Shown: positions 43,705 through 52,400 of the stretch, one piece after another | Layout: every line of letters begins with the position of its first letter | How positions within the stretch are numbered: position 1 is the first letter of the stretch | DNA from: Leptolyngbya sp. FACHB-261 | Lineage (GTDB): Bacteria > Cyanobacteriota > Cyanobacteriia > FACHB-261 | Direction of reading: 5' to 3' | Assembly: GCF_014696065.1 (NCBI RefSeq) | Contig: NZ_JACJPL010000001.1 | Location: 1 to 64,000, forward strand | DNA length: 64,000 bases | Made by a program: the position numbers and the translations under genes | The notes under the pieces: generated by a model | The model's database searches: none | The model's input: the letters and a program-made list of their open reading frames with translations, nothing else | Told to the model about the DNA's origin: nothing

Positions 43705-45203
43705 CGCAGTAGCGGCGTTCCTTGGTCAGATGTGTAATGGGGCGTGTGATGAGGCCGAGCCGTTTCAGCTGAACGCACTAGAGGAATCAGCACCGTAAAG
43801 GTTGCTCCTTCACCGACTCGACTAAACAATTCCACTCGGCCACCATGCGCTTTGATCAGGGCTTGAACAATCGATAAGCCTAAGCCTGCCCCTTCAGAGC
43901 GCCGCTGTCCCTTGGCAGCTCGGGCAAAACGTTCAAAAATTCGTTCCTGGTCTTCTGGGGCAATGCCTTCGCCGGTGTCGCGTACCCAGAAGCGAACCTG
44001 GTCATCAGTGACCGCTGAACCTAAGGCAATAGTGTCACCATCGCTGGTGTACTGAGCAGCATTTTGAGCCAGGTTCATCATGGCTTGGGTGATGCGTTGA
44101 CGGTCCACGACAATGTGACCCGTTCCTTTCATTTCTAATTGCCAGTTTCGCGGTGCGAGAACGATGGCCTTCGCATAGAGTTCTTCGGTTAGAGTGCTGA
44201 GATCTACAGTTTGCAGTTTCAAGAAGTTGGGTCGCTCGGCTTTAGCGAGCAGCAGCAAATCATTCACGAATCGGCTCATGCGGTCCAACTCATCGGTGAC
44301 CAAGGCAATTGTTTCCCGCCGCTCTTGGGGATCCTCTGGCAACAACTCTAAGTGACAGCGAATAATCGTGATCGGGGTGCGTAGCTCGTGGCTAGCGTCC
44401 TTAATAAAATCTCGCTGGCTGGTAAAGGCAGCTTCAAGTCGGTCAAGCATTTCATTAAAAGTAATGCCGAGCTCTGCGATTTCGTCCGCTCCCTCGACTG
44501 GGATGCGTTGAGTTAAATCAGACTCATTGATCGAGCGGGCGGTTGCAGTAAGGGTGCGCAGGGGAGCCAGGACTTGTGCAGCAGTTGCCCAAGCCAAAGC
44601 TGCGGCTACGGCTAGCACTGCTAGCGCTACCTTAATCACGATCACAACGGCTTGGTCCAGACCTTGCCGCTCATCATCGGTGCAGTAAACCACCACCAAG
44701 ACACCACGTGTTTGACCGGCGATTTGCAGCGGCTCAGCCCAGTAGAAGATCCTGCCAGTTGAGGTCTTCGCTTGCGCGTGCTCGGATTGGGTGAGTTGCA
44801 TCCAGTACTGAACTAGAGCCGGGTCGAGACTAGCCAGGTCGAGGGGAGCCTTAGAACTAGAGCGGTAGATTTGACCATCTAGCAGCGCGAGCGCAAAATC
44901 ATCCTGTTCGGGTGGAGCGTAGCGAGACAAAAACGCATCAAAGACCGCAGCACCATCTGAGCCAAAGGGTTTTCCGGTTACTGGATTACGCTGTTGGGCA
45001 AGCTGGCGAAATTCGGCGACTTCCTGAGCAGCCAGGCGCTCAGCCTGAACATTAATCCGGTTCGAAAAGATCCGATAGGTGACCAGAATTGACGTCACTG
45101 TGGAAAAAGCTGTAAGCAGGAAGTACCAGGCCAGTATGCGGGTCTGGGCTCCACTAAAACATTGGCGCCACTTGTACCATCGTTGGGTCCGGGTCATATT
45201 CAT
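43701..45203 (-). CDS. sensor histidine kinase
   Basis: 500 residues: a transmembrane helix at about 20-45, a periplasmic sensor region to about 175 (FRQLAQQRNPVTG, FALALLDGQIYRSSS), a second membrane helix (VVIVIKVALAVLAVAAALA), HAMP domain, phospho-acceptor His in FIKDASHELRTPITII, and HATPase with LAQNAAQYTSDG, DTGEGIAPEDQERIFERF and GAGLGLSIVQALI. No PAS or GAF domain. The signal is unknown; linkage to a cytochrome b561 suggests a redox, metal or envelope cue. Confidence 0.94.
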   Translation of the reverse strand: MNMTRTQRWYKWRQCFSGAQTRILAWYFLLTAFSTVTSILVTYRIFSNRINVQAERLAAQEVAEFRQLAQQRNPVTGKPFGSDGAAVFDAFLSRYAPPEQDDFALALLDGQIYRSSSKAPLDLASLDPALVQYWMQLTQSEHAQAKTSTGRIFYWAEPLQIAGQTRGVLVVVYCTDDERQGLDQAVVIVIKVALAVLAVAAALAWATAAQVLAPLRTLTATARSINESDLTQRIPVEGADEIAELGITFNEMLDRLEAAFTSQRDFIKDASHELRTPITIIRCHLELLPEDPQERRETIALVTDELDRMSRFVNDLLLLAKAERPNFLKLQTVDLSTLTEELYAKAIVLAPRNWQLEMKGTGHIVVDRQRITQAMMNLAQNAAQYTSDGDTIALGSAVTDDQVRFWVRDTGEGIAPEDQERIFERFARAAKGQRRSEGAGLGLSIVQALIKAHGGRVELFSRVGEGATFTVLIPLVRSAETARPHHTPHYTSDQGTPLLR

Positions 45204-45214
45204 CGTTTTACTGC

Positions 45215-45796
45215 CTATCGGGCTAGAAGGGTAGATTTAACGGCACCCCAAGCCCGACGCCAGGTTGCGCGTACAACTTGCCACTGGTTGGCCACATGCA
45301 GAACGATGAAGGCTAAAAACGTGTAGGTTAGCCAAAAGTGCAGACTCCTAGCCAGTTCAACTACTGCTTCATTGACCGGAAAGATGTCTGGAAACTTCAG
45401 ACCAAAGAAGGGCACGTTATTGCTTTCGTAGGAGTTGGAGAGAAAGAGGCCACTGAGCGGGGCTACCAGCATCAGGAGATACAGAATGCTGTGCAAGACA
45501 AAGACTCGAAGCCAAGCAGGGGTCGCTTTGGGGAGACGACGCGTATATTTGCTCCATGACACCCGCAGTAGAACCAAAATTCTGGCAAGCAGTAACCCTA
45601 AGAGCAGCACACCGACAGATTTATGCAAGCCGTAGAGCGGTTCTCTAAAGAAGAGATCTTCGGGTAGCCGTGGCATCACGATACCGGTAACGAACATGAG
45701 CAAGAAGCAATTTGCCATTGCCCAATGCAAGGACATTAGCTGCTTAAAGAATGAGGTTTTTCGCTTGGTTTTGACGACTGTTGCGACTTGACTCAC
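45215..45796 (-). CDS. cytochrome b561-like membrane protein
   Basis: 193 residues with four transmembrane helices and conserved histidines for two b-type haems: LHWAMANCFLLMFVTGIV (helix 1), GLHKSVGVLLLGLLLARI (helix 2), FVLHSILYLLMLVAPLSGLF (helix 3) and LARSLHFWLTYTFLAF with IVLHVANQW (helix 4). The family moves electrons between membrane quinols and periplasmic acceptors. It lies 11 bp upstream of the kinase gene on the same strand, so the cytochrome, kinase and regulator are probably one operon. Confidence 0.88.
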   Translation of the reverse strand: MSQVATVVKTKRKTSFFKQLMSLHWAMANCFLLMFVTGIVMPRLPEDLFFREPLYGLHKSVGVLLLGLLLARILVLLRVSWSKYTRRLPKATPAWLRVFVLHSILYLLMLVAPLSGLFLSNSYESNNVPFFGLKFPDIFPVNEAVVELARSLHFWLTYTFLAFIVLHVANQWQVVRATWRRAWGAVKSTLLAR

Positions 45797-45867
45797 GTGG
45801 ATTGACCTCCTAAGTTTTCAGATTTAGCAGGCGGTGTGACTTTAGTATCAGCAGTGGGTGTAAGTTA

Positions 45868-45901
45868 GCCCTGAAGCTTGAATGAGATAGCTCTTAAGTT
45901 G
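45868..45901 (-). promoter_or_regulatory. shared promoter element, copy 1
   Basis: The 34 bp 72-105 bp upstream of the cytochrome b561 start match a segment upstream of the 93-residue gene in about 24 positions, including CCTGAAGCTTG, TGAG and GTTG. On the minus strand it reads CAACTTAAGAGC...TTCAAGCTTCAGG, with CTTAAG-like half-sites of the type bound by OmpR-family regulators. Confidence 0.6.
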
Positions 45902-45930
45902 CCAATCTAAGAGTTTTCTTAGATTGGCAA
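45899..45930. other. perfect 14-bp stem-loop upstream of the cytochrome operon
   Basis: TTGCCAATCTAAGA pairs with TCTTAGATTGGCAA around a 4-nt loop. It abuts the promoter element. It is not T-tailed on either strand, so it could be a second regulator site or a weak terminator of upstream transcription. Confidence 0.55.
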
Positions 45931-46063
45931 AGCGAGAACTGGCATAAAGGGTGCGCCCTGACAGTAGGCACTTGATTTAGCGCTTGATTTAGCAATTAGT
46001 TTGCTGTCAGGACGCAGCGTTCAGAAGTAATCGGCCAATTACCTTAGCCAAGATTATTGAAGG

Positions 46064-46345
46064 TTATCGATTAAACTGGGGCCACTGGGCTCGCTGCTCT
46101 GTCTGCGCTTGAGACCCACTAGTTTGGCTGGTCGTTTGGCTGGTAGCTTCATTGGTTAAGCCTTTCTCCAGCACTTGTGTTCGCTCAACAGCTTGAGTCG
46201 TAACTGTTGCGTTGTGGGATCTCTGCGCTGCTTCCAGATTGCGTACACTATGCTGAGCGTCAGAAGGTCCAATTTCAGCTTGGGCAGTGGGCACCAAAGC
46301 TAGGCTAAATACAGTCGCGAGGGTAAGCTTCTTCAGTAAATCCAT
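46064..46345 (-). CDS. small periplasmic protein
   Basis: 93 residues with a classical signal peptide (MDLLKKLTLATVFSLALV...AQAE, cleavage after about residue 23). The mature part is polar, Gln/Thr/Ser-rich and Cys-free (QTTSQTSGSQAQTEQ), probably disordered or helical. It shares a promoter element with the cytochrome b561-kinase-regulator operon and is likely part of that regulon. It may be a periplasmic accessory or signal-modulating peptide; I do not recognise the family. Confidence 0.65.
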   Translation of the reverse strand: MDLLKKLTLATVFSLALVPTAQAEIGPSDAQHSVRNLEAAQRSHNATVTTQAVERTQVLEKGLTNEATSQTTSQTSGSQAQTEQRAQWPQFNR

Positions 46346-46423
46346 GATGTTGCCTCCTGTTTTTGAGCAGTTGAGTAAGCTTGATTGGCTTACATCTTCA
46401 TCATGAAAAACCTTGCTAAATTC

Positions 46424-46457
46424 AGCCTGAAGCTTGTGTGAGCCCTTTCTTAGGTTG
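46424..46457 (-). promoter_or_regulatory. shared promoter element, copy 2
   Basis: GCCTGAAGCTTGTGTGAG followed by CCCTTTCTTAGGTTG, 79-112 bp upstream of the 93-residue gene. It is the same distance from its start codon as copy 1 is from the cytochrome gene, which argues for a regulator site rather than chance. Confidence 0.6.
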
Positions 46458-46636
46458 AGGCTTTTATGTGCTTTTTCTTATTTTGTTCAGGTTATTTTGT
46501 TGAGGCTACTGAAGACACTACTTTTTAGGTGTCTTGGATTGAGGCACAGGCGCAATAGCCAGCGAAGCGATGTGTCCTTTCCAGGCTTAGGCTAGGATCA
46601 GTTTGCTGCTGGCTTGGAAGTGGGAAAGGATTGGGC

Positions 46637-47140
46637 ATGACAGACCGAAGCAGGCGAAGGATTTTAGCAGGGCTGTCGGGCTTTCTGCTGATGGGTTGTG
46701 CAACTTCGGCTCCAGCGGCATCACCGACGCTCCAGGCGCAGAAGCCTGCTGAGATGCGTCAAATGCTGCCGATTAGCGCTCGCGCTCAGATTGGGCGAGA
46801 GGTAATTGAACTGGAAGTGGCGCAAACTCCCGAGCAGCAGGAGATTGGGTTGATGAACCGCACCTCGTTGCCTGCCAATCGCGGTATGTTGTTTCCGTTT
46901 GATCCGCCCAAGACGGTGAGTTTCTGGATGAAGAACACCAAGATTGCCTTGGATATGGTGTTCCTGCGCGAGGGTCGGGTGCAGAAGATTACTCGCAACG
47001 TGCCACCTTGCACGGCGGATCCCTGTCCGCTCTATCCCTCTGATGTGGTGATCGATCACGTGCTGGAGTTGCGGGGGGGGCGGGCAGCTGAGTTGGGCTT
47101 GCGCGTGGGTGATTCGGTGCGAATTGAGTTCCCGAACTAG
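46637..47140 (+). CDS. DUF192 family lipoprotein
   Basis: 167 residues from the ATG at 46637, after GGAAAGGATTGG. SRRRILAGLSGFLLMGCATS gives a membrane segment with a lipobox-like Cys. The DUF192 domain shows VAQTPEQQEIGLMNRTSLP, NRGMLFPFDPPKTVSFWMKN and RNVPPCTADPCPLYPSD. The family (UPF0127) is widespread and its function is unknown. Confidence 0.88.
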   Translation: MTDRSRRRILAGLSGFLLMGCATSAPAASPTLQAQKPAEMRQMLPISARAQIGREVIELEVAQTPEQQEIGLMNRTSLPANRGMLFPFDPPKTVSFWMKNTKIALDMVFLREGRVQKITRNVPPCTADPCPLYPSDVVIDHVLELRGGRAAELGLRVGDSVRIEFPN

Positions 47141-47498
47141 ATTTTGAACTGGATTTTCACAGTTTGGTTCTCAGATCTGACTCTTTCATCCGGTTGCTGA
47201 AATAGACCGGGTGGAAGGAAGGACAAGACTGACAGAGAGCGGGTACTAACCGGCCCTTTGAAGAACAGATGTGCAGCAAATTGCAGTTTTCGGTCAGGTG
47301 GATCGCAGGATTCGGTCTGCGCTGGTTCTGTTCTTGGCAATCGATTTGGCATTAAGGAACGATGCTTTCTTAATGGTCTTTCTTTAGCGTGGGACGCAGA
47401 TAACTGGGGCCTGTTTAGAAGCGAATTTGAGCGAAAAACTGGCTTGATCAACTGAGTTTGGCTAGATCGTTGCAAATTTAGTAATCGAGAATACAGGC
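47141..47498. other. intergenic region, nothing distinctive
   Basis: 358 bp of promoter-like DNA. Small frames on both strands here are not gene-like. No repeats or hairpins stand out. Confidence 0.4.
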
Positions 47499-48590
47499 AT
47501 GGCAACCGATTACATTGTGTTTGTTCACGGGGTTAATACTCGTGAGCAGCGCGAACAGTCTTCTTACGCTGATGATTTGTTTGAGCGGATTCAGGATTGC
47601 CTGGTGCAGGATAGTTGTCAGCGTGGCGGACTTTCAGTGAAGGTTAAATCGGTGCCGCTCTATTGGGGTGATGTGAATAAGCAAGCGGAGGATGAACTGC
47701 TCGCTAAGCTAAGAGACCCACAAGGTTGTTGCTGGGATAAGCTCTGGTTTAAGGAGTTTCGCGCTAAGCAGTTGTTGCAGTTTGCGGGGGATGCAGCTCT
47801 ATTTATTAGCCGCAAAGTTGGTTCCAAGATTGTTGATGAGCTGAAGCAGCAGGCGCTTGCGCACTTAGAGGGCTATCAACCAGAGGACCGGCTGCATCTA
47901 GTGACTCACAGTTGGGGCACGGTGATCTTGTTTGACATTCTGTTTGCGGCGCGTTGGGACCAGAAGGGCATGCCGGGATACCAGAGTGCGCAGGCGATAA
48001 GGCAAGGCATGTTTGGTATGGGACCGAACCCCGAGCAGGGCATTCGTCTGGCCAGTATTCACACGATGGGTTCGCCGATTGCGCTGTTTAGTCTGATTGA
48101 TGTGGTGCAGGGCAAGGATATTGAGCGTGGCCAACGGGAACTGACGCAGGGTGAGAGCGTTCAGATGAGTTCGCACGACATTACGCCGCAGTTGCAGGAG
48201 TTGCTTAAGAATATGCACCAGATGTTGGGGCTGAAGAAGCTGCCCTGGCACAACTTTATCCATCCTGGGGATCCGGTGGCCTATCCTCTGGCTTGTCTGA
48301 TGTCGGACCTAGTAGATGGCAAGAAGCGATACCTCGATATTCGAGACCGGGTGCTGCGCAATTCCACCCTGCTGGACTATCTGAACCAGCCGGTGAGCCA
48401 GTGCTTTTTGTCGCTGTTGCATGGGGGCAGTGCCCACAGCAGCTACTGGAAAAACCAGGAAGTGGCTGAGACAATTGCGCAAACGATTCGAGATTCAGCG
48501 AAACAATCACTGACGGCGCTGCCCTGCTGTTCGTTGCCAGATGGACAGGGGATCTCACCCGCTTTGGTCTCAGGGCGGCGAGGGGTCTGA
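47499..48590 (+). CDS. alpha/beta-hydrolase-like protein of unknown function
   Basis: A 363-residue protein beginning MATDYIVFVHGVNTREQREQ, the oxyanion HG motif of alpha/beta hydrolases. The nucleophile elbow is in HLVTHSWGTVILFDIL (HSWG), and later candidate triad residues include the His in HNFIHPGDPVAYPLA. The long insert between these and the lack of a signal peptide fit a cytosolic lipase- or esterase-like protein conserved in cyanobacteria. The substrate is unknown. Confidence 0.72.
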   Translation: MATDYIVFVHGVNTREQREQSSYADDLFERIQDCLVQDSCQRGGLSVKVKSVPLYWGDVNKQAEDELLAKLRDPQGCCWDKLWFKEFRAKQLLQFAGDAALFISRKVGSKIVDELKQQALAHLEGYQPEDRLHLVTHSWGTVILFDILFAARWDQKGMPGYQSAQAIRQGMFGMGPNPEQGIRLASIHTMGSPIALFSLIDVVQGKDIERGQRELTQGESVQMSSHDITPQLQELLKNMHQMLGLKKLPWHNFIHPGDPVAYPLACLMSDLVDGKKRYLDIRDRVLRNSTLLDYLNQPVSQCFLSLLHGGSAHSSYWKNQEVAETIAQTIRDSAKQSLTALPCCSLPDGQGISPALVSGRRGV

Positions 48591-48637
48591 GCCTAGATGC
48601 AAACTCTAAGCTCAAACCTTAGATTCAAACTCTGGAC

Positions 48638-49627
48638 TCAAACGGTCACAACAATTTTGCCGTTTTGCTGGTTGGATTCCATGTAGCGATGGGCTTCAAC
48701 GATGTCGTTAAGGGCAAAGCTGCGGTCGAGGATAGGTTTGAGCTTGCCAGATTGCAGACCGTCATAGACATAGCGTTTGCCCCGTGCCAGTCTCTCAGGG
48801 TTCTGGGTAATTTCAAAGAGGATATAGCCTCGGATAGTCAAGGTTTTGGCGAGGGCGGCAAACAGTGGAAAGGGGGTGGGCTCTGGGCTGAGCGCGCCGT
48901 ACTCGAAAATGGTTGCGCCAGGAGCGGCGGCTTGGGCGAGGGTTTCGAGGAAAGGACCGGCGACAGGGTCGAAGATCAAGTCGGCTCCGTGTCCGGCGCT
49001 GAGTTCCATGACGCGGCTGGGTAGGTCTTCCTCTTCAGTGACGATCACCTGGTCAGCACCCATGTCGAGCAGAGCTTGTTTCTTGGCAGCAGTGCGCGTG
49101 CTGGCGATGGCTACGGCTCCAGCGGCTTTGGTGATTTGAATGGCGGCGAGGCCAACGCTACTGCTGGCCGCGGGAATCAGAACGTAGTGGTTGGACTGGA
49201 GTTGGCCGTATTCGATTAGGGCACCGTAGGCGGTGAGGTATTGCATCCAGATCGCAGCGCCTTCCTGGGCGGAGAGGGTTTCAGGATAGGTCGCGACGGC
49301 GTAGGCGGGGACGACGGCGCTTTCGCCGTAGACGCCATACTTTTGCATGGAAAAGGCGGGAATGCTGCTGACTCGATCGCCCACCTGGAAGTCGCTAACG
49401 CCGGGTCCAATGGCATCAATGGTGCCTGCTGCTTCGTAGCCTAAGCGTGAGGGCAGTTGGGGGTCTTCTAGATACTGCCCTTGGCGAAACATGACTTCAG
49501 CTCGGTTGAGGCCAATGGCTTCGACTTTGAGCCTCACCTCGCCTTCGCCGGGTTCTTGCAAAGGCAATTCTTCTAGCTTGAGAACGTCTGCGTCGCCGGT
49601 TTGGTGAAAGCGAACGATTTTTGCCAT
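48638..49627 (-). CDS. zinc-type alcohol dehydrogenase-like / quinone oxidoreductase family protein
   Basis: A 329-residue MDR-superfamily enzyme. EGEVRLKVEAIGLNRAEVMF and RLGYEAAGTIDAIGPGVSDF are the N-terminal signatures. YVLIPAASSSVGLAAIQIT contains a modified nucleotide-binding loop, and the C-terminus ends QNGKIVVTV. No structural zinc lobe (four Cys) is present, so it belongs to the zinc-independent quinone-oxidoreductase branch, NADPH-dependent in relatives. The ATG at 49627 is the usual start. Confidence 0.9.
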   Translation of the reverse strand: MAKIVRFHQTGDADVLKLEELPLQEPGEGEVRLKVEAIGLNRAEVMFRQGQYLEDPQLPSRLGYEAAGTIDAIGPGVSDFQVGDRVSSIPAFSMQKYGVYGESAVVPAYAVATYPETLSAQEGAAIWMQYLTAYGALIEYGQLQSNHYVLIPAASSSVGLAAIQITKAAGAVAIASTRTAAKKQALLDMGADQVIVTEEEDLPSRVMELSAGHGADLIFDPVAGPFLETLAQAAAPGATIFEYGALSPEPTPFPLFAALAKTLTIRGYILFEITQNPERLARGKRYVYDGLQSGKLKPILDRSFALNDIVEAHRYMESNQQNGKIVVTV

Positions 49628-49715
49628 TGTGAAGCTCCTGAGCGGTTAGCACTAGGGGTTTCTACCCAAGCGCTTTGCTCTTGCACTCTAGCAAGGAAGT
49701 CTTGACCTGGCTGAG

Positions 49716-49964
49716 ATGCTTGCCTGCTGGGTAGCAGCAGATGTACACCAACTGGGGGGAGGGTATCTCCAATTAGGGCGCTTTGCGCTCAGGTTGGGAA
49801 GGCAGTATCTCCAAGTGGGGAGCTTTGCGCTCCAGGTGGGAAAGCAGTATCTCCAGGTGGAGGTTTTTGCTCTCCAGTTGCCGAGAAGCTATCTCAACCT
49901 AAAAAGCTTTGCGCTCAGTCTGGGGAAAACCTATCTAGAGTTGACAGCATTAGGCGCTAGTTAG
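49716..49964 (+). CDS. possible heptad-repeat protein encoded by the left 42-bp array
   Basis: 82 codons open across the repeat array. The protein is a string of heptads: RQYLQVG, SFALQVG, KQYLQVE, VFALQLP, RSYLNLK. This would be an amphipathic repeat protein, but the start (TTG at 49716) has no ribosome binding site, and the equivalent frame of the right-hand array contains stops, so the repeat seems conserved as nucleic acid rather than protein. Confidence 0.25.
   Translation: MLACWVAADVHQLGGGYLQLGRFALRLGRQYLQVGSFALQVGKQYLQVEVFALQLPRSYLNLKSFALSLGKTYLELTALGAS
49743..49945. repeat. left array of 42-bp hairpin repeats
   Basis: Five units with TATCT cores at 49764, 49806, 49848, 49890 and 49932, an exact 42-bp period. 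Each unit is a dimer of 21-bp halves: one like GGGAAGGCAGTATCTCCA, one like GGGGAGCTTTGCGCTCCA. Each half can form a small hairpin (for example GGAGC/GCTCC). The same repeat occurs at 52079-52266. Confidence 0.85.
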
Positions 49965-50347
49965 ACAGATGTTATCTCTAGCGAAATGCGGTTACTCGCA
50001 TTAACCTAAAAAGCTCAAGTCAGTCAGGCCAGCCGTGAGTCCCTGAAACAACAGGCTCCCTTTAAGGCGCGCGGCGTATATCTTTACCCAGGGAAAGGCT
50101 GACAGGACCACCGGCTTTTTGCCAGGGAAGGCTAAACAGGATCCCAAGTCAGAAAAGCAGCGAACGCTCCTGGTTGGCAATCTCTTGCGAACGGCAAGTT
50201 TTGCGTAATTTTACAGACTATGCAGAGTTGTCATGATTTCGTTATTTCTAGTTCCAAACGGTTAGATTCGTTACACTTTTCGCTGTTCCAAACTACACCC
50301 AATCAACAGCGGATTTTTAATGACGATTTAATCCAAGGAGAATGAAT
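49965..50347. other. leader region of the peroxidase gene
   Basis: No gene. Two direct repeats, CCAGGGAAAGGCTGACAGGA and CCAGGGAAGGCTAAACAGGA (50089-50152), lie about 200 bp upstream of the peroxidase. A/T-rich DNA at 50200-50330 may hold its promoter, and AGGAG at 50336-50340 is its ribosome binding site. Confidence 0.45.
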
Positions 50348-51856
50348 ATGACTCGGCATGGCTATATGCCCCTAGGCGGTGACAACCCGCCCAGATCCAT
50401 CTATTACGACCAAGGTAAATTCGGGCGGCTTTTTCCATCACTCCCTGCTTTCGCAATGGATAGCCCGAAGCTGCGAGAGGCGCTTAAGGAGATTGGTAAG
50501 CAGGGCGGCATCATGGACCCTAAAGATGATCTAGATGATCCTATTGGTCTGATCACCAACCCCGCAAAGAACGTTGACAATCCCAACAACCCAAATTTGA
50601 CTGCTGGCAATACGTTCCTGGGTCAATTTCTCGATCATGACATGACCTTCGACCCCACCTCCAGCCTAGAACGTCAGCAAGATCCTGAAACGATTGCTAA
50701 CTTCCGTACCCCTGTTTTAGAACTAGATAACTTATACGGTTCTGGACCAAACGTCTCACCGTATCTATACGACCAATCAAGCGAGGGTGGGGGCATAAAA
50801 TTCCTGGTGGAATTGATTCCTGGATCGGATGCCGTATCTCGTGACGGAAAGTTACGCTTTGACCTGCCGCGCAATAGCCAGAACGTTGCTTTGATTGGCG
50901 ATCCACGCAACGATGAGAACTTGATTGTCTCGCAGCTGCATCTTGCCTTTTTGAAGTTTCACAATGCAGTCGTGGACCATGTGAAATCGAAAACGGGTTG
51001 GACTCATCCAGGGGAAGTGTTTGCCGAGGCACAGCGCTTGGTTCGGTGGCACTATCAGTGGATTATCGTCCACGAATTTCTACCCGCCATAGTGGGCAAC
51101 AAGACACTAGAGAGGGTGCTGACGAAGGGGCGCAAGTTCTACAATTGGCGCAATCTGCCGTTTATTCCAGTCGAGTTTTCGGTGGCCGCCTATCGGTTTG
51201 GGCATTCTCAAGTGCGCCCCAGCTACCGCGCTAACTTTGGGCCAAAGCCAGATAATAGTGGGGAATTTATTGCCTTAATCTTTGACGATGGCAAACACAC
51301 TTCCCCCAATCCAGATGCCGCGGATCCTAACGATCTGCGAGGCGGCAAGCGAGCGGCTCGTCGTTTTATAGACTGGCAGACCTTCTTTGATTTCGGCGAT
51401 AAGCGAGTCCGGCCAAATAAGAAGATTGATACGAAGCTTTCCTCGGTGTTGTTTGACTTACCTGGCATTCCGGGTGCAGAGCCGCAATCACTGGCGCAGC
51501 GTAATTTGCTACGTCATCTCACGTTCAGCGTTCCATCAGGGCAACGCGTCGCCAAAGCGATGAGTGAGGACATACTTTCGCCTGAGGATTTAGCAGATCT
51601 CAAACCATACCAATTGGAGACTCGTACGCCTCTCTGGTTTTACATTCTGCGCGAAGCGGATGTACTCGGTAAAGACGGAAGGCACTTGGGACCAGTCGGT
51701 GGACGCATTGTTGCAGAGGTCTTTATTGGTCTGCTAGAGGGAGACCGTTTATCCTACTTGCGGCAGGATCCAGAATGGAAACCCACCCTAAGTAATACCG
51801 GAACCTTCACGATGGTTGATCTGCTCAAGTTCGCAGGTGTGGTGACTAATTTGTAG
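50348..51856 (+). CDS. animal-type haem peroxidase
   Basis: About 502 residues from the ATG at 50348 (seven bases after AGGAG; the ATG at 50342 is too close). The family core is clear: GNTFLGQFLDHDMTFDPTS contains the distal His (about 96), ELDNLYGSG the Ca-region, DLPRNSQNVALIGDPRNDEN, and AAYRFGHSQVRPSY the proximal His (about 283). ILREADVLGKDGRHLGPVGG and FIGLLEGDR close the domain. No signal peptide or Hox-type extensions. Members oxidise halides or organic substrates with peroxide. It stands alone between two arrays of the same 42-bp repeat. Confidence 0.92.
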   Translation: MTRHGYMPLGGDNPPRSIYYDQGKFGRLFPSLPAFAMDSPKLREALKEIGKQGGIMDPKDDLDDPIGLITNPAKNVDNPNNPNLTAGNTFLGQFLDHDMTFDPTSSLERQQDPETIANFRTPVLELDNLYGSGPNVSPYLYDQSSEGGGIKFLVELIPGSDAVSRDGKLRFDLPRNSQNVALIGDPRNDENLIVSQLHLAFLKFHNAVVDHVKSKTGWTHPGEVFAEAQRLVRWHYQWIIVHEFLPAIVGNKTLERVLTKGRKFYNWRNLPFIPVEFSVAAYRFGHSQVRPSYRANFGPKPDNSGEFIALIFDDGKHTSPNPDAADPNDLRGGKRAARRFIDWQTFFDFGDKRVRPNKKIDTKLSSVLFDLPGIPGAEPQSLAQRNLLRHLTFSVPSGQRVAKAMSEDILSPEDLADLKPYQLETRTPLWFYILREADVLGKDGRHLGPVGGRIVAEVFIGLLEGDRLSYLRQDPEWKPTLSNTGTFTMVDLLKFAGVVTNL

Positions 51857-52078
51857 GAACCCAATTGGGTAAGGGTGCAATCTAGGGTGAGGGCGATCGC
51901 TAAGTTTCCACGCGATTGCCCTCACTTAAAACTAATGCGAAGCTCGTAAGCTGTTGACGCTAAGAGATTCTGCCCAGGGCTTTACTCTTGCCCTCTAGCA
52001 AGGAGGCTTTTGATTACCCTCTGTGCAGGATTGGCCTGGCTGAGGTGCTCGTCTGGGGAGGGGCGGCGGATGCGCACG

Positions 52079-52266
52079 ATTTGGGGAGATAGCATCTCCA
52101 TGCGGGGAGCTTTGCGCTCCGGTTGGGGAGGTAGTATCTCCAGGTAGGGAACTTTGCGCTCCGGTTGGACGACTTGCTCCGCTAAGTGGGCAGCTTTGCG
52201 CTCTGGTTGGGGAGATAGCATCTCTAGTTGGGGAGATTTGCGCTCTGGTTAGGAAAATGCATCTCA
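52079..52266. repeat. right array of 42-bp hairpin repeats
   Basis: Units at 52093, 52135, about 52177 (degenerate), 52219 and 52260 keep a 42-bp period. The two 21-bp halves are GGGGAGATAGCATCTCCA (a near-perfect palindrome) and GGGGAGCTTTGCGCTCCG. It is in direct orientation with the left array and closely similar, with in-frame stops in the frame that is open on the left. The rest of 51857-52400 holds only short T-rich leader DNA. Confidence 0.85.
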
Positions 52267-52400
52267 AGGCTGTGCGAGACACTCTTCAACTAGGCAAGCA
52301 ACTTTAGAATTAGCCGAGGAGACCCTGCTTAAAATGTTTTGGCTGTCTCTAACAGGATCGCCTAGACTTGTAGGCATCAAATTTTAGCAGCGGTGTCTTC

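Noticed and set aside
47137-47505. 122-codon minus-strand ORF between DUF192 and the hydrolase
   Set aside because: No domain-like sequence or ribosome binding site, and it overlaps the ends of two convincing plus-strand genes.
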